Shown here piece by piece: positions 46,165 through 58,235 of a stretch of 64,000 bases of DNA; the first letter of the stretch is position 1; each line of letters opens with the position of its first letter. A program made the position numbers and the translations under genes. Location: assembly GCA_023362775.1 (NCBI GenBank), contig JALMGJ010000004.1:35976929-36040928 (forward strand), read 5' to 3'. The DNA is from Charina bottae. Lineage: Eukaryota > Chordata > Lepidosauria > Squamata > Charinaidae. The notes below the pieces were generated by a model. That model was not told the DNA's origin and made no database searches. It was given only the letters and a program-made list of their open reading frames with translations.

Positions 46165-47525
46165 GTTGTGTAAATTTCTAAGAAGACCAGGATGTTTTGT
46201 AGATTTCAGGTATGTGCAAAAACCACCGTTCTGGGAATGGAACATTCCAGAGAACTCCAAAATCTTTAATTCCTCCTCTGTGTCATCTCCTGGAATGGAA
46301 TAACTTCTGAGTCAGAAGACTAACTTTTAGAAAACCTCAGGTTGTCCCCTGAAGAGCTAGATCAGTGGTAGTAGTCAGAAGAAGGAAATGAATACAATGG
46401 AGTTCTTATGAATATTCCTTTCCTGGAATGGTATATTTTGCACATCTCTAGTAGACTTTGCCATTATAAACTTGCCACAAATGATGGGTTTCCATACTGT
46501 AATCATTCACCAACGGATCTTCTTTGGAGATATTTCAAACCTTTATATTAAAGAGACACTTAGGATGTTGTCACTTAGTGCCTACTAATGACCCATCTTT
46601 TCTTCCAAGCCATTTCTGTACGAATGGTAGTCAGTCTTTTTAATTTTTCTCCCATCCATTTTTAATATAGATGTTTGATATTAACTGTTTTAATCAATTG
46701 TTTGTTGTTGTTCTCAAATTTGTAAAAGACATATAAATTAAATACATTTATTTGTATATCAGTTTTTAAAAATCTGTGCAGAATTACCTATCTTATTGTC
46801 TGATGATTCTGTAGCATATATGTTGGCTTCTTGGTAAGGTAAAATCCAAATTTCATGTTGCATTTAAAAATTAAATAACTTTTGTCTTTAATATCCCTGT
46901 CTGTACTATATTCAATATAATCTGGGTGGTACACATTACACTGGATATAGAGCTACAAAAATAGTCATTTGTTTGCTGTTTGCTCTTTCAAGCAGTATGG
47001 AGAGTTAAACTCTTGCAGTGTGCAGTGATTTCGGTCCTAACATTTATCGGACAGGTGAATTCATTCTATTGAGAGTTCATGGTTTTTGAAATGTTCTACA
47101 TTGGGGTTAAATAATCTGAACATCTGAATGACTGCTGCTTTGTGTTGATTCTTTGTGTTATGTGTTGATTCTTCTAATCCTATGAAAAACCACACTTTAT
47201 TCAGAATAAGTAATTGACCACTTGGTTTCTCAACTTTGAAAAGCCTACTTGGAAAATGAGTTCTATTTTACTAGCATTTGCTTTGAAGAGCAATAGTTTG
47301 GGAGAAACCCTTTCTTTACTTATATGTCAAGAACACTGAGTTTAGCAATGTTTTGTTTGCTGGCGTACTTCATGATTTTGCAAGGTTAAAAAATTAGGGC
47401 TTCTCAAGAGTCACTTAACTTTTCGTTGGAACAGAAATGGATGGAAAATATAGGAAAGATGAAGATTGATATAATTTTAAGTGGAAATGTACATATAATT
47501 GCAACATCCTTAACTTTTACAATGT
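46165..47525. other. Intron 1, nothing recognised
   Basis: A+T-rich, no repeat recognised. Confidence 0.45.
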
Positions 47526-47529
47526 AAAA

Positions 47530-47579
47530 TGCATAACTAAGTTAACGAGTTCCCCGTTGGGGGAGATGGGCGGTCATGT

Positions 47580-47612
<33 letters not shown>
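47530..47612 (+). mobile_element. L2-type LINE tail
   Basis: GAGTTCCCCGTTGGGGGAGA, TGGGCGG and (AAAT)n is the common tail of this LINE group. Confidence 0.7.
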
Positions 47613-47614
<2 letters not shown>

Positions 47615-47939
47615 CTATTCCTTGATATGGGAAAAACCAATTACGTTTATATAAAATTTATAAGGATTGCACTGCAGCTTTCTGCAGTATGGTTGCAGAT
47701 TTGGAATTTGGTATATGGCATAGAAGTGAAGTTGTATATTTCTTAAGGATCATGGAGAAAACATCTTCAAAAATGAAGGGAAGCCTAAGCAACGGCTGAG
47801 GAAAATGCTGATCGAAAGATGGTTCCTTGTCTGTGATAATGGCTGTTATTACTGTATCTTACTGGCACAGCCTGTGACATTGGGGAGTTGGTGGCCTGTT
47901 TTATGTTGATTCTACTGCTACCTTAGCAGGCAGTTTCAA

Positions 47940-48030
47940 TTAGAAACTGGGCTCCACTCTTCCTCATTCCTATTTAACATCTATATGAAGGCATTGCGAG
48001 AGGTTTCCAGAACCTTGATTTGCTTGCAAC
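47940..48030 (+). mobile_element. L2 reverse-transcriptase scrap
   Basis: TCCTATTTAACATCTATATG AAGG encodes the L2 LFNIYMK block. Confidence 0.55.
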
Positions 48031-48034
48031 AGCT

Positions 48035-49600
48035 GTGCGGCAAAAGAATCTTTTGCCTGTAGGTCTCTATGCATTCTGGAAATCTGTGCAAACACTGTTG
48101 TAGAAATATGGAAGGATACAAACAGAAACAGAAACCCAAGCAGATAGGTTTCTCCATTGTAGATCAGATTGAAGGACGAGTCCAGGAAATCTATGGGACT
48201 TTTGGATCACATCCATCACAATAGTTTTGAAGCCCTTTCCAAAACATGGCATCTCTTTAGTCAAATACTGTGAGACTAATCTGTATATTTTCACTTATTG
48301 TTATTTATCATTATCACTGACCTGTATGAAATGATTTTACATTAAAATTCAGCTACATTGTTCAATTAATGTGGAGTAACATGATGTTGCCTAGTTGGGT
48401 AATGAAAAGTCTGCAAGCAATCAACCAAGCTCAGAGAACAGCAAGAATTCCACAGTTCAACTCTGAGTTACAGATATCTTCTTCTGTTGTTCAGTTAATT
48501 TAATTTTGTTTTATGTATTACCAATCGAAGAGAATACATTTGTTTTGTGTATTTATTTTTACCAGCTGGAATTCTTGCATTCTGGTATGATATTCCTGAA
48601 ATTTGAAATTTGTGCAATCCTTACATGTTTACCAAACAAGACCTTGTTCAGTTCTCTGAAATTACTAAGGCACTCTGTACATACATGGACTAGGTAAAGG
48701 AAAACCGATGTTAAACTCCTAATATGTGTTTATATTTTTGCAGCTTTCTACAAATTCAGAACAATTTTTCCTTTCCCAGTTATTGTAAACCACTAAATTA
48801 ATCATTTTATTTATTTGGTTGGGTGGATGGCTGTAAGAATCTTTTCTTTGAATAAAGAGGCAGGGATGGGTTTCTGGCTATATTTGCTATCTTCAGAAAA
48901 TATCTAGTTGTAGCCTGTTATTTCCTACAGTCTAGTTGCCATTGGTTACAAAGTAGTGCAGATGCATTTTGTATTAAAAAAAACAGTACTGTATGATATT
49001 GGTACTTTTTAAACCGTAGTATTCAACTGAGGAAATGTTTCTGAGTGGTAAGGTCATATTTTCATTAAGAACTCTATGTTGTGTGTTCTTTTCATTAAGA
49101 ACACTATATTGGGTGATGTAAGCTAGCAGTGCAAATCCTGTTTAAGGTTTACTCCTGAGGAATCCTCAGTGTGTTTTGTATGAATTATTATTTTCAATGG
49201 AATGAAGGCAGACAGTAAATTTGGATTATCTTAACAAATATATTTTTTAAAACTATTCAAAATCTTGAGAAATCACAATAATTGCTTACATGTCTATCAT
49301 AATTGTTGATGTTGGTGGCTAGAGAAAATACTTTTTTTTTTGCTTTATTTAAATGAAAGAGAAAAATAGAGTATTGCAAAGCACAGGAGTGGCTGGGCAG
49401 AAATCTTGCTCAGGATGTTGTTCAAATATTACTTCAGGATCAGTTATTCCATTTATAGTAAATGACAACACCTAGCCAACCTTGGCTATCTTGAACAACT
49501 AATCAGAGTCAGACCTGGAAAAATCCCAGAAAATCCAAAACATTCTTTATTTGGAACCAACTCTTGCTGATTTCAGAGATGAATAAGGGAATGCTGAATT
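48035..49600. other. Intron 1, nothing recognised
   Basis: A+T-rich; one duplicated TTCATTAAGAAC phrase near 49060-49100. Confidence 0.45.
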
Positions 49601-49603
49601 ATC

Positions 49604-49640
49604 TCCCCCTCCCCCCCTCCTCCTCCTCCTCCTCCTCCTT
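49604..49640. repeat. (CCT)n low-complexity tract
   Basis: A C/T-rich run with about eight clean triplets. Confidence 0.9.
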
Positions 49641-49843
49641 CTTCTTTAGGTATTGTTGTCTCCATAATGATCAGGAAATTAAAAAAACAAAACATAATAT
49701 AGTATAGTATGTTTAACAGTGTCATTGAGAAATGATAGCTTAAATCATCTTTCTACCACTAGAACCTTCCAGATTTGTTCTGTTGTAGCTCCCTTCTCAC
49801 CCAGCCAACATGAGCACTGATAGAGGTTAGAAAGGATCTAGCA

Positions 49844-50121
49844 CATATATTTCCAAACTGTGTGTCGCGACACAGTACTGTGTCGCCTGCGGGGCCCAGA
49901 TGTGTTGCGAAAAAACCCGGAAGCGCTGATGGCGCACCGCCACGCACAGCAGCGGGCCATCAGCGCTTCCAGGTTTTAGCGTGACACACCAGGACACCGC
50001 CACTGCTGCCACGGTGCACAAAAACCTGAAAGTGCTGCCGTGGTGGCGGCGACGTGGCGCTTCTGGGTTTTCGTGCGCCGCCATTGGTGTGTCAACAACG
50101 GGAAAAGTTTGGAAAGCCCTT
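49844..50121 (+). mobile_element. G+C-rich hAT-like MITE, copy 11
   Basis: Perfect duplication ATCTAGCA at 49836-49843 and 50122-50129. End A is slightly mutated (CATATATTTCCAAACTG); end B is GGAAAAGTTTGGAAAGCCCTT. Confidence 0.92.
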
Positions 50122-50129
50122 ATCTAGCA

Positions 50130-50800
50130 TATCTGGATGAGACCAGATTTGGGAAGGTTGACTTAACTGAAGCTCAAACATGTACTTCATGGCAAAATAA
50201 TAAAATTGCCATGGCAACGATTCTGGCAAAGATAAAACCAACACTGGGTTTTTCCTTGTATCTTTGTCCTCCCTTCCACACCCACACACTTTCTTATTTT
50301 AATTTTAATAATTATTTGTATTTTGATCTAGGGATATCTCCTTTGAATATTGTTGAATAGCTCATTTCATAAAGTGTGCATGTTTAACTTAAGGTCCCAT
50401 AAATACTTAATATGTTAAAACATTTCACAAATGGGTGATTGAAGTGGGAATACTGTACATATAGCAAAATGAAGCAAAACCTTTTTATTTAGTTATATAT
50501 TTATTGTAGTTCAGTCACATAAATAAAATGAATTTGCCTTGCTCTCATTTTGTTAGATTATATATCATATAATATATGATATTATATATATTATTTATTT
50601 TTAAATAAATAGATTATATATCACATTAGTTCTTCTATTTCTAAGTAGGTTTTTAGTATAATTATATTGTATTATCTTGAAGCCACAGCTCTGAATCTAG
50701 ACAAGTTGTACTTTCTCCATTAATACACTGCCACATATATTTTTGTACTGTACATTAAAAAATCAATTTTATGTGACTGAAAATGCAGATTCAAATAAGT
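50130..50800. other. Intron 1, nothing recognised
   Basis: Very A+T-rich, with a palindromic ATATCATATAATATATGATA near 50565-50585. Confidence 0.45.
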
Positions 50801-50807
50801 TGAACCT

Positions 50808-51307
50808 TGTTCTGCCAAGTGTCCAAGCAGTGATCTGGTGCTCAGAGAATTGGTTCTTTTAGATCCAGAGACAATAAGCATGCCAGTGAATAAAGAGATT
50901 TTAACCTTTATTATTAACTTAAGCAAACAGATTTAAACAGAAACACAGTTTAGGCAGATTAAACAGAAGCAAAAACAGCATAACATAAAGAAAGAAAAAT
51001 CATAACATACCAAGCAAGATGATACCCAATCTCCCATAGGCTGTCAGGAGCCCCTTAATAAGGACAGGGGAGATACCCCAGGGCGGCTCAATTTCCACAG
51101 CACCCAGCGCTCAGGTCTGTGCAGAAGCTCCCAAACTCAAAAGGCAGCCCTAAGGTTTTTATCGAAGTCTGGCCCTAAAACCCCGTGACCCTGTTTCCAT
51201 GGTACAGAGGCTGCAGGATCTGACCTTGACTGGATAGTCCCCAGGGTCTGGAGCACCTGTTTAATCCAAGAGCCTGGGAAACTATACAGATAAGCTAGTG
51301 CTTAACA
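50808..51307 (-). mobile_element. LTR-like sequence
   Basis: On the minus strand TGTTAAGCACT opens and TGGCAGAACA closes it (TG...CA), with a polyadenylation signal AATAAAGG in the last quarter. No target duplication was found, so this is tentative. Confidence 0.4.
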
Positions 51308-51314
51308 AAAACAA

Positions 51315-52475
51315 TCTTGAGGTTTTCTCTTCTCCCCCCCCCCCCCATTTCAAAGAGAAATAAAAAACAAGCCAGCTAAACATTAGTGTAACTCAAACTA
51401 TAAGCTTCTTCGTGTGAAGGAGCAAAATCAAAACATGTCACTTAAACTCCTCGAAATATAATGGTCTTCCACGTTGCCACTACAAACCTTTGCCATTAAG
51501 TCTAGGTAAGTTGTATCTTCCATGTGTATATTATATAATTATTTTGTCATTTATGATAGCTAAACTTTAGTTAAATTTTGTATCTTTTCACATCTTTAGG
51601 AATTCAACTGCAAAATTGCAGTGAATCTGTTTTCTGATATTCTTAAATAATCTCTCTGCTTCAATTAAAAGAGGATTTTATCTGGCCTATTTTAAACAGA
51701 GGATTAAAGACAATTAAAATACTTCCTCTACATTGTTGCTAAGATATGGTGGGATTTTATATTTCCCGAAATGTGTATCTGCTAAAGTTGTAGAAAAATA
51801 TTAATAATGTCTTTTTTAAAAAAATATTAGATATTGCATACAGATATATGCAGTTTAATTTTCATGATGCTTTAAAATATCGATAATTAACATGGAAGGT
51901 TTTTGTTATTTTTTTTGGATATGAATGTAATTAATAATATATTAAGCAATCAACTGACAGCTGAAATTCTACCAATAAATATTTTAAATTTATTTTGAAT
52001 TAACATTTCTTAACAAAATAAAGGACAATATGAAACTTCATTTAGACTCTTTTATACCTATGTTTATTAGAATATGAATAATTATGAATAAAAACTAAGA
52101 ACTGCTGATTAGTAATAATAAAATCAACAATATTTTAATATTATGCTTTAAAACATACCAGTTTTGGAGTGTCACTTCATTCTCTTCCTGAAACAAAACT
52201 CCAAATGGGTACACCTCTGTATTAATTGTTGTATAATAAATGACATATTGTACTACAGTATCTATATATGTATCTGTAGTGGACATACTTCCATTTACTA
52301 GACCTCATGAATTTCTTAGGAAGAAAAGTCAACTTTTGGGTAAAGCGTGTGCTGCCAGTTTCAGTCTCTTAACAACTCAGGTGCGGTTGGAAAAGCACCT
52401 CTATGAAACCTGGAGAACTATGGCCAGTGTTGGCTAGAGGGACTGATGATCTGATTTAATGTATCTCCCTGTGTA
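51315..52475. other. Intron 1, nothing recognised
   Basis: A+T-rich, with a poly-C run near 51335. Confidence 0.45.
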
Positions 52476-52479
52476 GTAA

Positions 52480-52728
52480 TGTCAGCATTGCAAGGTAGTC
52501 CAGACAAGAAGCACACCCAGAAGTACTAACTCTACTTTATTGTAAGGTTATATTAACAGAATCTGAAAGTACATTTCTCCCCAGTCGCCTTTACAGCCCA
52601 AGAAGCTAGGGAGGGTCCCTTCAGAGATATTTGCCATGCCCACATTCTTGCTGCGGGCTAAGCTGTCTCTTCTCCAACTGGCTGTGGCTCTTCCCTCTGT
52701 CTCCCAAGGTCATTCCCATATAGCATTA
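52480..52728 (-). mobile_element. LTR-like sequence
   Basis: Minus strand starts TGTAATGCTATATGGG, carries AATAAAGTAGAG and ends GCAATGCTGACA. The order is that of an LTR, but no flanking duplication is clear. Confidence 0.4.
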
Positions 52729-52734
52729 CATATA

Positions 52735-54420
52735 TTTAAGATGCCACAAGTCTCAATGCTGTTTGTTTTGCTTTAAGAAATGAATAATATCCTGCACATC
52801 TGCAGGAGGGGCAAGAAGGGGCAAATAATGAAATGCATGATGCAATGCAAACTCCATCCTTCTGTAGATAAGTCTCAGAATGACCCTCAGATATGGAAGG
52901 TATGTTTAACCAGAATGTCATGTTTCTCAGGGGAAATATTTGGCCTATTTTTATAAAATTGAGGGTCAGCACTTTCTGGTCTGCTAGTAAGCTTCTCTTA
53001 CTAATATCTAGCCTTCTTCTTTTTGTACAATAGGTATTTGTTATTTTCAGCTCCCATCTTTGATATCTCCTATTCATGTCATCATTTTTTCCTGATAACT
53101 CTTGTTCTGAATGTTATTCATTAAAAATGAATGATTCCCATTACTTCCCTAATTGTTTGAGATGCAGATTATTTCTTTTACTTCTACTGTACCAAATCCT
53201 CTTGCTTCACTTTCTCTTTTTCATTCCATCTATAACTTCCCACTTCCATCCAGTTTTTTTCTTTTCTTTTCTTATTATTATTTGTATTTCTCCTACCAAC
53301 ATCTTTAAACTCTCACTCTTAGGGCTGCCATATCTGGGCTGCAAAAATCTGGATGAACATTGGCTAAGAGCAAAGAGAGGTTTCCATGGCTCTTTGCTAC
53401 TATCTAATGGTCAATCCACTCGAGGTATGGTAGCCCTTCTCTTTCTCTCACACTTGGTATTGTCTCATATGGATGCCTGTAATAGTTTATCCATGATTTT
53501 TTCTTCCAGAGAACTTCTTTAGATCTCCATTTTCTTTCTCATTATCATCCTTTTTTTTTTGAACATACAAACTTCATGAGTAGTTTGTAGATCAATGTCC
53601 TCATTTAGTCTCATGTTTTATCTCAACTTTATATTTGTAAAATCAGTATAGATCCACAATATGCAAAGTCACAAGGACTTTCTGGCTTATTTTTCTTTGA
53701 ACGCAGCTGTTTATTTTGTTTCTTCATTCCCTTTATATCTCATTATTTGATAGGATGTTCTCAATTTCACTTTAGTCTCATGAATTGTTCTTTTAATTTA
53801 TCCAGTTCTTCTTTACTAATTCCCATTCCAACTGGGATTTGGCAGTTCTTTGGCCTTTTCATATGCTTTCTTTTGGCAACATGGTTTCTTCTTTTTGTTT
53901 ATAGTATTATTATTGTACTGATTGATATCTAGTTGCTTTTTATTTTGTACCTTCTTTCCCACCGCTGATACTGATATGTCTAATTGCCTGGATGTTAATA
54001 ATTTATCACACTCTTTAGCAAGTTAGAACTATATTCTTCCTCTAGCTTTCTTTCTGAGTTGGCAATATCAAGCTTCAGTCCTTGTGGAAATTTAAGACTC
54101 TCAGTATTAATTTATCATATTCTACAGATTTGTTCATTTTTATTTGCAGGCTACTAAACTCTTACCAAGTCTCCTTCTACAAGTCATTTTGTTCTACCTT
54201 CAATCCTTTTCCTCCTTTAATTGTTGTTTCACTGATTGTTCATTACACATGTAATTTCCTTTTATTGTTTTCTTGTATTATTTCCTATTAACTTCTTTTA
54301 ATATTTGATAGTGTGACCTTATGTATATATGCCCAAGAGTAAGCCTCAGAAAATACAGTGCAATTTATTGCAATAGCACAAACCTGATTATGCACAACCA
54401 CACAGAAGTAATTCTCACTG
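52735..54420. other. Intron 1, possible old LINE on the minus strand
   Basis: Between about 53520 and 54260 the minus strand shows scattered coiled-coil-like scraps (EELDKLKEQFMRLK, DIANSERKLEEEY) suggestive of an L1-type ORF1, but no diagnostic motif. Confidence 0.3.
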
Positions 54421-54435
54421 CATTTAGTGGGGCTT

Positions 54436-54775
54436 TAAGAAAGGTAAAGGTTCCCCCCGCACATTTGTGCAGTTGTGACCGACTCTAGGGGCTGGTGCTC
54501 ATCTCCATTTGTTAGCCGAAGAGCCAGCGTTGTCTGAAGACGCTTCCGCGGTCATGTGGCCAGCATGACGCTCGCAGACCGATGTTACCTACCCACCGAA
54601 GTGGTACTTATTAATCTACTTGCATTTGCATGCTTTCAAATTGCTAGGTTGGCAAGAGCTGGGGCTAGTGCGGGAGCTCACTCCGTCACGCGGGACTAGG
54701 GATTCGAACCTCCGAACTTGCAATCTTCCGATCGACAAGCCTGGCGTCTTACCCGCTGAACCACCACGCCCCCCT
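54436..54775 (-). mobile_element. Sauria-type SINE, full length
   Basis: Antisense copy with head ending CGCTGAACCACCACGCCCCC. Perfect 13-bp duplication TTTAGTGGGGCTT at 54423-54435 and 54776-54788. Confidence 0.95.
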
Positions 54776-54789
54776 TTTAGTGGGGCTTA

Positions 54790-55880
54790 TTGTTAAGTAA
54801 TTAATTATATATAGGATTGTGCTTAAGTCTCATCATGACTGGGCCCCTTTTGTATTGGTTTTATAATCTTAAGTCTTATATCACAATTCTTCTGTATTAT
54901 TTCTTGGGGGAGGGCTGTTTCCTGTTGAAACTCTCTCTCAGCTAGCCTGTTTTGTTTCACTCATTTTCCTTTCATGTCCTATCATAGATAATGGAAAGTT
55001 TGCTTGTTCTACTATTTTTTAAAATCTTTGTCCTACAAAAAGGGATAAGTATGTGCTATATTTGGGAGGAAAGCACCAAGTATACAGTATTTTTTATAAG
55101 TACCTAGCAAAAGTTTTTGTGGTAAATTATTCTTGTGGGTTAAAAAGATATTCAGTCTTATGGATTAAATATGTTCAAACTCCTCCACCTCCACCTGAAA
55201 TCTATTGTTCATGTAACAGAAGTGTTTCAAAGAGAAAAACACTAATGTGTATAATCAAAGTTTTAGTTTTAGAATATTGTGACATTTACTCATAAACATG
55301 GTTTATTGTGCCTTTTTAGAAATGGAATGAATTGAATTACCAGTATTATTATCTTTCAGTGTAAACTAGCTGCTTTTTAATTTTAGCATCATCCTTTTAG
55401 CAGCTGAATTAATGCTCACATATTGGGTAAATATATTTTGTAAAAGTCTTAAGTGAGTGAAATGGAAATTGTAGAGCATACCATTTCCAATATAATGTTT
55501 ACTTTTGGCAGTGAAAATTGTATTGCTTTTTAAACCTTTGGGGGGGGGGGAGTGTTAAAATCTGAAATTATTTTGATTAGTACCCTCTCATTCCTAATTC
55601 TCTTTTCTTTTGTTCTTGTAGCTTGATGAACCATTACTTCAGTGCAGAAAGCTGTGATGGCTATCATATGTCAAATTGTCATTCAATCTTAATGTGAGAT
55701 GGGTCTCCCTAGAAAACAACACTTATTATCAGAAACATAATACATAAATGGGAATAGAAAACTGCTAATCTGGATGTTTAACTTAATGGTTTTTGTAGTT
55801 ATGATTATATTTCAGTCTGAAGATCTGACTAAATTTAGACCAACCATTTACATTTCAGCAGAGTACATAAAGCACCCTTA
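54790..55880. other. Intron 1, nothing recognised
   Basis: A+T-rich, with a poly-G run near 55540. Confidence 0.45.
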
Positions 55881-55885
55881 AGCAA

Positions 55886-55999
55886 CCACAAGCTTTCCAA
55901 ATGTGTTGGGATTGAAACTCTTGGCATTCTCAGCCAGCATGGCAAACGAAAATGCTGGCCTGGGAATTCTGGGAGTTAGTTCCAAAACATCTGGAATAT
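55886..55999. mobile_element. Palindromic hAT-like MITE
   Basis: The left arm (AGCTTTCCAAATGTGTTGGG ... CAGCCAGCATGG) and right arm (GCTGGCCTGGGAATTCTGGG ... AAACATCTGGAA) are imperfect inverse copies, a common reptile foldback type. Confidence 0.65.
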
Positions 56000-56566
56000 G
56001 CCATGGAGGGGCGGAAGGCTGGCATAGAGATTATTAAACTACTAGAGAAGGACCATATAGAATAACATTAAAACATTCTTTTAGATACAGTTTTCACAAA
56101 CTTGCAAATATTCCCATGATATGTTTATGGTCAAGATGGATAAATGTGGATATGGATAAATTGGACTAGATTATACTGTGTTCTGCTGGATTTGCAGCTG
56201 ACTGAACAGCCAAATCCAAAGAATGCCCCCAAAATGGTTCTTTATTGTCATGAAAGGAAGTATTAGGTAACCTTCAGAGCTCCATTCTCAACCCACTGCT
56301 AATCAATATCTTTATAAATGACCTAGAGCAAGGGTCGGAAATGGCGGCTCGCGAGCCAGATGCGGCTCTTTGGCCCCTTGAGTGTGGCTCTTCCGCAGCT
56401 GAACTCACCCCCGCCCCTTCCACGTGATAGACCCCCGCCCGCAAACCCCGCCCCCTGGCTCTCGCACTGAGCGAGGCCCGGCGCGGCAGGGAGGCAGCGC
56501 CATCTCCAGCCGCAGCAGCCCCTGCGCGGAGAGAGGAGAGGCAAGCAGGCAGGTAAGCGGGCAGGC

Positions 56567-58231
56567 CTCGTTTCCCACCCCCATCATCATCTTCACTCAA
56601 CGCGGGCGGGCGGAAGCGGCCGAGGGGGGCGGGCCCGGCGGCGGAGGCCAGGGCTGCCCGCTTACCTGCCTGCCTGCCTCTCTCCGCGAGGCCCCTGACC
56701 CGGCTTGGATCCCGGGAAGGCAGCGGGGGGCCTCGCGGAGGGAGGCAAGCAGGCAGGTAAGCGGGCAGGCCCGGGCAGGCCTCGTTTCCCACCCCCATCA
56801 TCATCTTCGCTCAACGCGGGCGGGCGGAAGCGGCCGAGGGGGGCGGGCCCGGCGGCGGAGGCCAGGGCTGCCCGCTTACCTGCCTGCCTGCCTCTCTCCG
56901 CGAGGCCCCCGATCTGGCTTGGATCCCGGGAAGGCAGCGGGGGGCCTCGCGGAGGGAGGCAAGCAGGCAGGTAAGCGGGCAGGCCTCGTTTCCCACCCCC
57001 ATCATCATCTTCGCTCAACGCGGGCGGGCGGAAGCGGCCGAGGGGGGCGGGCCCGGCGGCGGAGGCCAGGGCTGCCCGCTTACCTGCCTGCCTGCCTCTC
57101 TCCGCGAGGCCCCCGATCTGGCTTGGATCCCGGGAAGGCAGCGGGGGGCCTCGCGGAGGGAGGCAAGCAGGCAGGTAAGCGGGCAGGCCTCGTTTCCCAC
57201 CCCCATCATCATCTTCGCTCAACGCGGGCGGGCGGAAGCGGCCGAGGGGGGCGGGCCCGGCGGCGGAGGCCAGGGCTGCCCGCTTACCTGCCTGCCTGCC
57301 TCTCTCCGCGAGGCCCCCGACCCGGCTTGGATCCCGGGAAGGCAGCGGGGGGCCTCGCGGAGGGAGGCAAGCAGGCAGGTAAGCGGGCAGGCCTCGTTTC
57401 CCACCCCCATCATCATCTTCGCTCAACGCGGGCGGGCGGAAGCGGCCGAGGGGGGCGGGCCCGGCGGCGGAGGCCAGGGCTGCCCGCTTACCTGCCTGCC
57501 TGCCTCTCTCCGTGAGGCCCCCGACCCGGCTTGGATCCCGGGAAGGCAGCGGGGGGCCTCGCGGAGGGAGGCAAGCAGGCAGGCAAGCGGGCAGGCCTCG
57601 TTTCCCACCCCCATCATCATCTTCGCTCAACGCGGGCGGGCGGAAGCGGCCGAGGGGGCGGGCCCGGCGGCGGAGGCCAGGGCTGCCCGCTTACCTGCCT
57701 GCCTGCCTCTCTCCGCGAGGCCCCCGATCTGGCTTGGATCCCGGGAAGGCAGCGGGGGGCCTCGCGGAGGGAGGCAAGCAGGCAGGTAAGCGGGCAGGCC
57801 TCGTTTCCCACCCCCATCATCATCTTCACTCAACGCGGGCGGGCGGAAGCGGCCGAGGGGGGCGGGCCCGGCGGCGGAGGCCAGGGCTGCCCGCTTACCT
57901 GCCTGCCTGCCTCTCTCCGCGAGGCCCCCGATCTGGCTTGGATCCCGGGAAGGCAGCGGGGGGCCTCGCGGAGGGAGGCAAGCAGGCAGGTAAGCGGGCA
58001 GGCCTCGTTTCCCACCCCCATCATCATCTTCGCTCAACGCGGGCGGGCGGAAGCAGCCGAGGGGGGCGGGCCCGGCGGCGGAGGCCAGGGCTGCCCGCTT
58101 ACCTGCCTGCCTGCCTCTCTCCGCGAGGCCCCTGATCCGGCTTGAATCCCAGGAAGGCAGCGGGGGGCCTCGCGGAGGGAGGCAAGCAGGCAGGTAAGCG
58201 GGCAGGCCTCGTTTCCCGCCCCCCATCATCT
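56567..58231. repeat. 204-bp tandem array, about eight units
   Basis: The anchor CTCGTTTCCCACCCCC begins at 56567, 56781, 56985, 57189, 57393, 57597, 57800, 58004 and 58208 (last slightly changed). Spacings are 214, then 204 repeatedly, once 203. The 214 unit has an extra GGGCAGGCCC; the 203 unit lost one G. Each unit contains an inverted pair with about 45-bp arms (GCCCGCTTACCTGCC and its inverse) around GGATCCCGGGAAGGCAGCG. Units are nearly identical. Confidence 0.95.
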
Positions 58232-58235
58232 GCTT

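Noticed and set aside
53076..53522. 148-codon plus-strand frame
   Set aside because: Leu/Phe/Ser-rich low-information translation of T-rich DNA; no motif, no splice context.
56424..57515. 363-codon open frame on the plus strand and 322-codon frame on the minus strand
   Set aside because: Pure product of a 204-bp (68-codon) repeat; the protein is the same segment repeated with no recognisable domain, open on both strands.
57512..58145. Further frames of about 200 codons in the same array
   Set aside because: Same repeat in other phases.
56567..58231. CRISPR-like regular repeats
   Set aside because: Units are long, contiguous and without unique spacers, in vertebrate intronic DNA.
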